A stretch of 64,000 nt of DNA. Origin: Candidatus Flexicrinis proximus. Its GTDB lineage: Bacteria; Chloroflexota; Anaerolineae; Aggregatilineales; Phototrophicaceae. A program made the position numbers and the translations under genes. The stretch lies in the NCBI GenBank assembly GCA_016712885.1, contig JADJQF010000021.1:1-64000 (forward strand), written 5' to 3'. A model generated the notes under the pieces. The model was not told the DNA's origin, made no database searches, and worked only from the letters and a program-made list of their open reading frames with translations. Shown here one piece after another: positions 58,555-64,000 of this stretch; within the stretch, counting starts at the first letter, position 1; every line of letters starts with the position of its first letter.

Positions 58555-60468
58555 GCAGCGATCCTTTCGGGTAACGTGGGTATGATACGCGTGGCAGCCC
58601 GGGATAACAACGCCGGTGGACCTAAATGTCCTCAGTTTCTGGCGTTGGCAGAGACGGATTTCGGCCTTGAATCGGGCGCATTGGCGTGATACGCTTGCGC
58701 AATCCTTGGGGGATAGTTCAACGGCAGAACTGCAGATTCTGGATCTGTTAATCTTGGTTCGAATCCAGGTCCCCCAGCACACGTGGAGAGAATTCGAACA
58801 TCCACTACAGGAAGCGGCAGTTGTCAATCTGCCGCTTTTTGCATACCCATTCCCCGGCTTATTCGCCCTGCCGCCCTGCAGTTGATCGCTCAACTCACGT
58901 AGATAGGCAAACGGCGAACGCAGCACAAATCTCACATTTCCATCTTCACTCACTATGACCCGTTCAACGATCTGGCGCAGCAAGTCTTTCTGGTCTGCGC
59001 GTTCCAAGCCATTATATATGGTTTGGATCATACTGATGATTTCGAGCGCTGCATTTAAGTTGTCGATGTGATAATCATGTTCAAACTCCAAGGTATCGAG
59101 CGCCCGCCGAACTTGTTGGCGCCGGTCCTGCCATTCGCTCCAAAGATCATGCCACACGTCCTCACTAACTTTTCCAGCAGCGAATAAGCGCAGCGTGCGT
59201 GCCTCTTCGTCATCAACATCCCTCAACACTTTCCGCAGCCGGGCGCCTTCGTCCGGACGCAGCATGCCCAGCTGCTCCATCAATTCTTGCGTGAAGCTCT
59301 CGCGGATCATGGGGATCAGTTCGGGATTAACCTGTATTAGTGCAAACTCTTCAGCGACACGTGCCTCGATGACTGAACATAGGAAGCTGACGCCACCCGC
59401 CGAAGCCAGCCTATAGTAGGAGGTTCCACCGCCCGGCCGACCGGAATTCGACGTCGAACCGGTCAGCCGGACCAAACGTCCATCTCGTCGTTGGTAGTAG
59501 GCTAGGCCGGTTAGAAGATAGTCGTGCTTCTGTTTGCGAGTCCGATGCTCAATGCGCTTGTCGAGAATCTCCACTCCATGCTCGAAATCCTCCGTCGAAA
59601 CTAACGGTTCCCCGTTTCCCCGCGTGGTCTTGGGCATAAGTCCATTAGTCTTGCTGACAACCCAGCCGGCATATGCCCAATTGTGGAAGGTATTCGAAAG
59701 CGTACTCACATGGCAGCGGCGAGTACCGTCTCTTAGCACTGTGACGAATGCTCCACCACGCTGGCGCCGGTAACCTTTGGCGTGAAGTGCCTCCGCGATT
59801 TCCTCCAGCGTCAACTTGTCCGATAGCAGCAGTTCCCACGCTTCGCGCCACATCTGCGCACGTTCAGGGTCAATCTCAATCCTTCGTGTGAACCGACCAA
59901 ACTGTTTCTTCGCGTCGTGTGTTGTGCGTTCCTCAACGTTGCGGTAACCATCTGGCGCTCGGCCACACCAGCCGCCACTCTGTCGTTTCGCCTGCAGGCC
60001 GCCTTTGACGCGAACGCCGAGCAGTGCGGACTCGCGGCGCGCCAGCGTGAACGAGAGCGTGACCAGAATACGATCGTCGGGATCCATCGGATCGAGGTCG
60101 GGCGAATTGGCGAAACGCACTGCCACGCCAAACTCGTGTAACTCGTCGATCGCGCGCAATGCTTCCGTATCGTTGCGCCCGAATCGATCAGCGCGCTCAA
60201 CGATCACATGCGAGAATTTCCCGGCACGCGCATCGCTTAATAGCTGCTGGTAACCTTCACGCCTGGGAGTTTTTCCCGTCAGTACGTCGATGTATTCCCC
60301 GACCACCGCCATTTCAGAGCGATCAAGCACGTTTTTTTCTATCGCAAAGCGCTGACGTGCCCGTGACATCTCGGGTTTCTGATTCTCGTCGCTGCTGGTA
60401 CGCAGATATAGTGCCCAGCCGCGCTGCGGCACAGCAAGCAGCGTAGATTTGCGTTTTGGTCGCGGCAT
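57961..60468 (-). CDS. Large serine recombinase (frame runs on through tRNA-Gln into nitroreductase)
   Basis: A site-specific recombinase of the resolvase/invertase family. The recognisable part runs from 60468 to about 58880 (roughly 530 residues). Catalytic domain about 15-165: YLRTSSDEN with the nucleophilic Ser, VIVERADRFGRND with catalytic Arg; recombinase domain about 190-300 (GRAPDGYRN, LTLEEIAEALHAKGY); a long helical C-terminal region. The zinc-ribbon cysteine pairs usual after LLTGLAY are absent. No stop occurs before the antisense tRNA (58777-58707), and the frame continues in register into the nitroreductase; the missing stop suggests the natural 3' end lies at an attachment junction near 58840-58890. 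Codon use and GC are lower than in neighbours, fitting transfer. Confidence 0.75.
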   Translation of the reverse strand: MPRPKRKSTLLAVPQRGWALYLRTSSDENQKPEMSRARQRFAIEKNVLDRSEMAVVGEYIDVLTGKTPRREGYQQLLSDARAGKFSHVIVERADRFGRNDTEALRAIDELHEFGVAVRFANSPDLDPMDPDDRILVTLSFTLARRESALLGVRVKGGLQAKRQSGGWCGRAPDGYRNVEERTTHDAKKQFGRFTRRIEIDPERAQMWREAWELLLSDKLTLEEIAEALHAKGYRRQRGGAFVTVLRDGTRRCHVSTLSNTFHNWAYAGWVVSKTNGLMPKTTRGNGEPLVSTEDFEHGVEILDKRIEHRTRKQKHDYLLTGLAYYQRRDGRLVRLTGSTSNSGRPGGGTSYYRLASAGGVSFLCSVIEARVAEEFALIQVNPELIPMIRESFTQELMEQLGMLRPDEGARLRKVLRDVDDEEARTLRLFAAGKVSEDVWHDLWSEWQDRRQQVRRALDTLEFEHDYHIDNLNAALEIISMIQTIYNGLERADQKDLLRQIVERVIVSEDGNVRFVLRSPFAYLRELSDQLQGGRANKPGNGYAKSGRLTTAASCSGCSNSLHVCWGTWIRTKINRSRICSSAVELSPKDCASVSRQCARFKAEIRLCQRQKLRTFRSTGVVIPGCHAYHTHVTRKDRCMPQSSLRKPVVPAALDLLLTRRSINVSQLTDPGPDADELETILRIATRVPDHGKLAPWRIVVIQGDARLTLGDAWAEIYARQNPGALPELVEFERKRLLRAPLILAVHTRIVNLQKIPRWEQILSGAGVCLNALIAANALGYYGTWVSEWVAYDAEAKAALDIPAEDEVVGYVYIGSALTPTEERPRPVLSDVVRYL
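58667..58695 (+). promoter_or_regulatory. Promoter of tRNA-Gln
   Basis: TTGAAT (58667-58672), 17 nt, TACGCT (58690-58695), with a start expected near 58702, just before the mature tRNA 5' end at 58707. Confidence 0.5.
58707..58777 (+). tRNA. tRNA-Gln (anticodon CTG)
   Basis: A complete cloverleaf. Acceptor TGGGGGA/TCCCCCA (58707-58713/58770-58776) with discriminator G; D-arm GTTC/GAAC; anticodon stem GCAGA/TCTGT with loop TTCTGGA and anticodon CTG at 58739-58741; T-arm CTTGG-TTCGAAT-CCAGG. CCA is not encoded (CAC follows). It lies antisense inside the long open frame that joins the recombinase to the nitroreductase. Confidence 0.95.
58812..58840 (+). terminator. Terminator of the tRNA-Gln transcript
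   Basis: AAGCGGCAG (58812-58820) / CTGCCGCTT (58829-58837), then a T-run ending at 58840. Confidence 0.85.
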
Positions 60469-60506
60469 TCCTAATCCCTAGATTGCCCTACGATCCGACG
60501 ATGAAT

Positions 60507-60677
60507 TCACGATACCGCACTATTCCGGTTCTCTGATTTTTGGGACTTTATTCGTTGCTCTTCTACAGCCTTTGAATGTCCGTGTTTACTTTTTGCCAAA
60601 ATCTGCGCCACCTTGAGAAGACGAATGACGAGGACCTTACCTTCTATAGCGGCTGACGGGTCGACTTGATGTGTCAT
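60507..60677 (-). CDS. Small hypothetical protein, mobile-region
   Basis: A 56-residue basic Lys/Ser-rich protein (MTHQVDPSAAIEGKVLV...RNSAVS), starting 5 bp after the stop of the next small ORF upstream, with a weak ribosome site. Its frame is also open to 60701. No family is recognised. Position next to the recombinase start suggests it belongs to the same element. Confidence 0.4.
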   Translation of the reverse strand: MTHQVDPSAAIEGKVLVIRLLKVAQILAKSKHGHSKAVEEQRIKSQKSENRNSAVS

Positions 60678-60681
60678 CAGC

Positions 60682-60900
60682 TTATTGCCCCACCGCATCA
60701 ATCACAGCCAAGGCCGTTGGACCATTTAGGTCAGCCTGCCAATTCGACCGCTCGTGCGCGGCGAAGGCCTGCTTGACGGCGATGCAGACGAGGCTGGCCA
60801 ACGGGCGATCATCGGCAAGTGCCCACCCTGACAGATGCTGATATAGCGATATCTGCCCGGCAACTCCAATTCGGGCATCTCGAAGGGCTTCGCGATCCAT
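60682..60900 (-). CDS. Small hypothetical protein, mobile-region
   Basis: A 72-residue protein (MDREALRDARIGVAGQISL...ALAVIDAVGQ). AGGAG lies at ribosome-site distance before ATG 60900, which supports expression. No domain is recognised. It is followed closely by another small ORF and then the recombinase, all on the minus strand, as in a short element operon. Confidence 0.5.
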   Translation of the reverse strand: MDREALRDARIGVAGQISLYQHLSGWALADDRPLASLVCIAVKQAFAAHERSNWQADLNGPTALAVIDAVGQ

Positions 60901-61074
60901 AGCGATTACTCCTGGCGATTCGAAGTCTCACCAGCGTAACCCACCAGCCAAAGGTTTTGGCGCGAATTTGTGGCGTTTCCGTGACACATTTTCCCATTCG
61001 GATGAGAAGAAGTCTCACGATGAGAATTTTCGTCACACCGATGTCATGGGTTCGCACTACAGCCTGAACAAACT

Positions 61075-61148
61075 TTGAGAAAATATTGAGATCTGAATTT
61101 TCTGAATAGATTCTGAATTTTCTGAATAAATGTTGAGAATTTGTTGAG
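61075..61148. repeat. AT-rich direct-repeat cluster upstream of the regulator
   Basis: Two exact 17-bp copies of TCTGAATTTTCTGAATA (61092-61108 and 61112-61128) are flanked on each side by a pair of TTGAG boxes 11 bp apart (61075 and 61086; 61133 and 61144). The inner member of each pair reads TTGAGATCT. This ordered array is 90-165 bp upstream of the regulator gene at 61241. It occupies part of a 340-bp gene-free stretch (60901-61240) that is otherwise featureless and AT-rich. It could be an operator set, iterons or a recombination site. Confidence 0.65.
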
Positions 61149-61240
61149 ATCTTTTGCTCACTGCGTGGAATAAAATGGCAGTCTCAGCGGTGTGCTTAAT
61201 GACCTGAACGCGAACTGACCTTAGCAAGGAGCCTGAACCG

Positions 61241-61885
61241 ATGTATCCAATTAGGTTGATCTTTATCTCAACCAATGCGCTCACCCGCAGCGGGATAGCT
61301 CAGTTGGTCATTCAGGCGGATCAGACCATTGAAGTGGTCGGGGTCTTTTCCGACTTTCCGGCCGCCCGTAAGTTTCTCGACGATCATCCGGTCGATGTCT
61401 TCCTGATTGATGAAGCGCTGCCGCGTCATACGAATCTGGTGCAAGAGGTGAAAGCGCTCTGTCTGGAGCATCTCACTGTGGCTACGATCGCCATCCTGCA
61501 TAGGCCCACCGTGAGTATCGTTCAGCAGCTCCTTTTAAGAGGTGTTCGCGGCATCCTTGAGAAGGACGATAACCTGGAACGCTATCTTGTGCAGGCGATT
61601 TTCCTGGGAAAGCTGCGCGGTCTATATCTTTCGCCAGCGATATCTCATCTCATTGACAGGCAGTTCAAGGTTCCTGTAAAGCTCGAGCAACGCCATATTG
61701 ACGTGCTCAGATTGCTGGCCGATGGACTTCAACCAAAGGAAATTGCGCTGCATGTTGGGATAGGATGCAAAAGCGTCTACCGGATTCTCCAATCCCTTCG
61801 AGACACATTCAATGCCCAGAGCAATGCCCATCTGATTACTGTCGCGCATGAAAGCAATTTATTCGAAGCACAAAGTGTTGATTGA
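61241..61885 (+). CDS. NarL-like regulator with degenerate receiver
   Basis: A 214-residue protein with a receiver-like N-terminus and a GerE/LuxR HTH (about 145-205; LEQRHIDVLRLLADGLQPKEIALHVG kept in part as LRLLADGLQPKEIALHVG). The phosphorylation-site Asp is present (VFLIDEALP, D57), and a Lys follows in GILEKDD. The acidic pair that binds Mg is replaced by Ser-Thr (LIFISTNALTRSG, positions 10-11), and the Thr/Ser switch residue is His (AILHRPT). It is therefore probably not activated by ordinary phosphorylation. AAGGAG precedes the ATG by about ten bases. It may bind the direct-repeat cluster upstream of it. Converges on the TPR/STAND gene. Confidence 0.8.
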   Translation: MYPIRLIFISTNALTRSGIAQLVIQADQTIEVVGVFSDFPAARKFLDDHPVDVFLIDEALPRHTNLVQEVKALCLEHLTVATIAILHRPTVSIVQQLLLRGVRGILEKDDNLERYLVQAIFLGKLRGLYLSPAISHLIDRQFKVPVKLEQRHIDVLRLLADGLQPKEIALHVGIGCKSVYRILQSLRDTFNAQSNAHLITVAHESNLFEAQSVD

Positions 61886-62016
61886 ACAAAACTCCTGGTC
61901 AAATCAGGGTACTCCGTTATCCCCTGGCTAGTCGGCTCTTTGCTAGATGGGCATCCGTCGTCAGAGCTTCTTGGATACAAGGGGCGAAAGACTCATAGAC
62001 ACTTTGATGCGTAAAC

Positions 62017-64000
62017 TTACTCGGCGACGGGTGATGTGACGGGCGCTTTGTGGCGGTGAGTGATAAGCTGCACGACTTCATCCCAGACGAGAGACCTTCC
62101 CTTCAGCCCATGGACCTTCCAAGCTGTGCTCGCTTTTGACTGCAGGCCGCGTGTCACTTCGATGTATTCGATACGGTCGATTGTCGGTAATGGTAGCCCA
62201 TAGGTCTCGCGAAGCGCCTCTGCGGCGCCGTATAGCTGCGCCGCAGGTTCGACCCGGTTCTGGGCGGCGAAGTGAGCGGCAAATTCCTCCAGCGCCGTCA
62301 CCAGCGCGCTTTTGTCGTCACGCTTGTGACTGAGCATCAGACCGCGGTCAAGGTAGTCGAATGCCGTCTCGATGTCGCCTTCAATCCGCAGCAGTTTACC
62401 GAAAGCGATATAGACCCACGTCGTCATTGGAGGGTAGTTCAACTGTTGGCAAAGACGTAACGCTTCTTCGAGGGACGCTCGCACCTGTGGCGCATTGCCG
62501 TGATGCAGATCAATACGCGCGAGGCCGACCAACGGCCAGAGGGTCAGATTGATCAAGCCCAGGCTCCTGCACAACGTTAGGCAATTCTCCAGTTTACTCC
62601 TCGCTTCGGTCAGGTCGGCGCGGTAGAGCGCGATCCAGCTTTCGCATGTGAGCGCGATCACCGTCCCCAGCATGTCGGCAGCCTGTCGGTACAGGTCCAG
62701 GCTCTGCGTGATCAGGTCCTGGGCGGACTCGTATTTGGCCTGCAGCAGCTCCACCCAGCTCAGGCCGGTAAGCGCCCACGCCATCCCCTGCGCGTCCGGT
62801 CCCTTGGGCATGGATTGCCACAGGGAGAGCGCCTCGGCGTAGCAGTCCCGAGCCTTCAGCGCTTCACCCTGATAGGTCGCGATCATACCCAGATTGTTCA
62901 GCGCCAGCGCCGTGTTTGAATCGTTCCGGTGTTCTCGCGCGATGTGTAACGCCTGTTCGGACAGCGCGCGTCCTTCGATATAGTCGCCCTGATTGACCAA
63001 CGCCGAGGCCAGTACCAGCAGTGCACTGACGGTTCCTGTCGCGTCGCCCGCAGCTTCATAAAGGCGGAGGCTCTCCCGGTACAAGCTCTGAACGATCTGG
63101 TACTCGCCAAGCCAGTCGGCCAACGCGCCTGCACAGTACAACGCCTGTGCGCGCAGCGGACTCGTGAGGTCTTCTGAGGCGTCCAGCACTTCGAAGAGCC
63201 GCTGCCGGCCTTCCCGCAGATTGCCCAACCGCAGCCAGAGATCGTACATGCCAATACTGATACGGAGCGCGCTTTCGCGGACGTTGTTTGCCAGTGCCCA
63301 TTTCAGCGCCGCTCTCAGGTTGCCCATCTCCGCCTTCAGCCGCTCGATACGCTGATCCGGCAAAAGCAAATGGCTCTGTGCAAGCAGACTTTCATAATAT
63401 GCCGCGTGATAGCGGCCGAGTTCCTGGGCTCCCTGCTCGTCGAGCAGCCCGTGACCATACTCTCGAAACGAGCCGAGAATCACATAGCGGGATTCGTCGC
63501 GCTGTGCACTGAGAAGACTCTTGCTACGCAGCGAGATCAGCATCTGTGCGATCTGCGTCCCGGTTATGGCGTCACGCGCGCAGACGGCTTGGGCTGCTTC
63601 GAGCGTGAAACTGCCGTTGAATACGCTCAATGAAACGAACAGCGCCTGTTCGCTGGCGTCCAGCAGCCGATAGCTCCAGTCGACGGCCGCCTGCAGCGTC
63701 CGATGCCGAGCGGGAAGATCGGATTGTCCTCCGACCAGCAGTTGCAGCCGGTCGTCCAGCCGCTTCAGCAGCTCTTGCGGGGTAAACCGCTTGCTTTGCA
63801 CGGCCGTCAACTCTATGGCCAAAGGTAACCCATCCATCCGATCACAGATCTGCTGCACTATGGCGGCATTTTCCGGATTGAGCTCAAAATACGGATAAAT
63901 CGCCTGGGCGCGTTCTACAAACAATTGAACAGCTTCGCTCAACGCATTCATTTCGCCGTGGGCAGACACTGAATGGGACGTTAGCGACAAAGGCGGCACT
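62017..64000 (-). CDS. STAND ATPase-TPR protein, 5' truncated by the window
   Basis: The frame is open through the right edge, so the N-terminus is missing. The visible part begins with the end of an NB-ARC domain (VPPLSLTSHS, ALSEAVQLFVERAQ, VQQICDRMDGLPLAIELTA). It continues with the winged-helix region (ARHRTLQAAVDWSYRLL, FNGSFTLEAAQAV), then about 450 residues of TPR repeats with ALNNLGMIATYQGEAL-like units. It probably starts with an HTH, BTAD, kinase or cyclase domain outside the window. The P-loop is not in the window. The arrangement is the same as in the other STAND genes here, but the sequence is more distant (LTAVQSKRF). Confidence 0.85.
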   Translation of the reverse strand, partial: VPPLSLTSHSVSAHGEMNALSEAVQLFVERAQAIYPYFELNPENAAIVQQICDRMDGLPLAIELTAVQSKRFTPQELLKRLDDRLQLLVGGQSDLPARHRTLQAAVDWSYRLLDASEQALFVSLSVFNGSFTLEAAQAVCARDAITGTQIAQMLISLRSKSLLSAQRDESRYVILGSFREYGHGLLDEQGAQELGRYHAAYYESLLAQSHLLLPDQRIERLKAEMGNLRAALKWALANNVRESALRISIGMYDLWLRLGNLREGRQRLFEVLDASEDLTSPLRAQALYCAGALADWLGEYQIVQSLYRESLRLYEAAGDATGTVSALLVLASALVNQGDYIEGRALSEQALHIAREHRNDSNTALALNNLGMIATYQGEALKARDCYAEALSLWQSMPKGPDAQGMAWALTGLSWVELLQAKYESAQDLITQSLDLYRQAADMLGTVIALTCESWIALYRADLTEARSKLENCLTLCRSLGLINLTLWPLVGLARIDLHHGNAPQVRASLEEALRLCQQLNYPPMTTWVYIAFGKLLRIEGDIETAFDYLDRGLMLSHKRDDKSALVTALEEFAAHFAAQNRVEPAAQLYGAAEALRETYGLPLPTIDRIEYIEVTRGLQSKASTAWKVHGLKGRSLVWDEVVQLITHRHKAPVTSPVAE

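Noticed and set aside
58757..62000. Search for a direct repeat of the tRNA-Gln 3' end as the far attachment site
   Set aside because: No copy of the TTCGAATCC/CCCCCAGC sequence was seen from 58.8 to 62 kb, so element borders are not assigned.
1..64000. CRISPR arrays, rRNA genes, insertion-sequence transposases
   Set aside because: No regularly spaced repeats of 25-40 bp, no rRNA segments and no transposase domains were recognised on either strand.

Overview
The window looks like a chromosomal segment of a GC-rich Chloroflexota bacterium, probably Anaerolineae-like. This is inferred from gene content and not from a marker gene. The clues are a LysW-carrier alpha-aminoadipate lysine cluster, a proton-pumping pyrophosphatase, many kinase/STAND/TPR signalling proteins, a TIR protein and a citrate synthase with a helix-turn-helix front end. 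Most genes are close-packed, with Shine-Dalgarno sites and 4-bp ATGA overlaps.

Layout. 1-3.7 kb: end of a dihydropyrimidinase/hydantoinase, a four-hairpin repeat, a membrane protein, a metallophosphoesterase and a ParB-like protein. 4-9.4 kb: a BTAD-STAND-TPR regulator broken by two +1 frameshifts, followed by a transmembrane Ser/Thr kinase. 9.5-17.7 kb (minus strand): a nine-gene operon lysW-X-Y-Z-J-K-S-T-U. It is preceded at 17.7-18.1 kb by two tandem lysine-codon leader/terminator modules. 18.2-20.1 kb: an ABC-F ATPase with its own promoter, leader ORF, antiterminator and terminator. 20.2-22.1 kb: a TIR protein. 22.2-27.4 kb: an operon for a MacB-like ABC system with a Yip1-like membrane protein and a CARDB-type exported protein. 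27.5-33.3 kb: PhoU, a divergent GAF histidine kinase and NarL-type regulator, a universal stress protein, an SH3b secreted protein and a small protein. 33.5-38.8 kb: H+-pyrophosphatase, HTH-citrate synthase and a divergent DRE-TIM synthase. 38.9-39.05 kb: a second copy of the four-hairpin repeat. 39-54 kb: four tandem paralogues of about 1,230-1,250 residues, each Ser/Thr kinase + NB-ARC/STAND ATPase + TPR. 54.5-58.6 kb: two ABC exporter halves and a nitroreductase in the same direction. 58.7-61 kb: tRNA-Gln(CTG) with a serine recombinase ending beside it, two small ORFs and an AT-rich repeat cluster. 61.2-64 kb: a degenerate NarL-like regulator and a TPR/STAND gene cut by the window edge.

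How the parts work together. The lysine operon encodes carrier-bound conversion of alpha-aminoadipate to lysine plus the front-end homocitrate synthase and homoaconitase; homoisocitrate dehydrogenase is not in the window. The kinase-STAND-TPR array has the PknK-like plan of a kinase, a nucleotide-driven switch and a TPR sensor, and the broken BTAD gene with its neighbouring kinase looks like the same modules in separate genes. The most novel material is regulatory: three leader/terminator attenuators with explicit alternative pairings, and a structured repeat whose stems differ in sequence but keep pairing and which begins on the stop codon of the gene before it.
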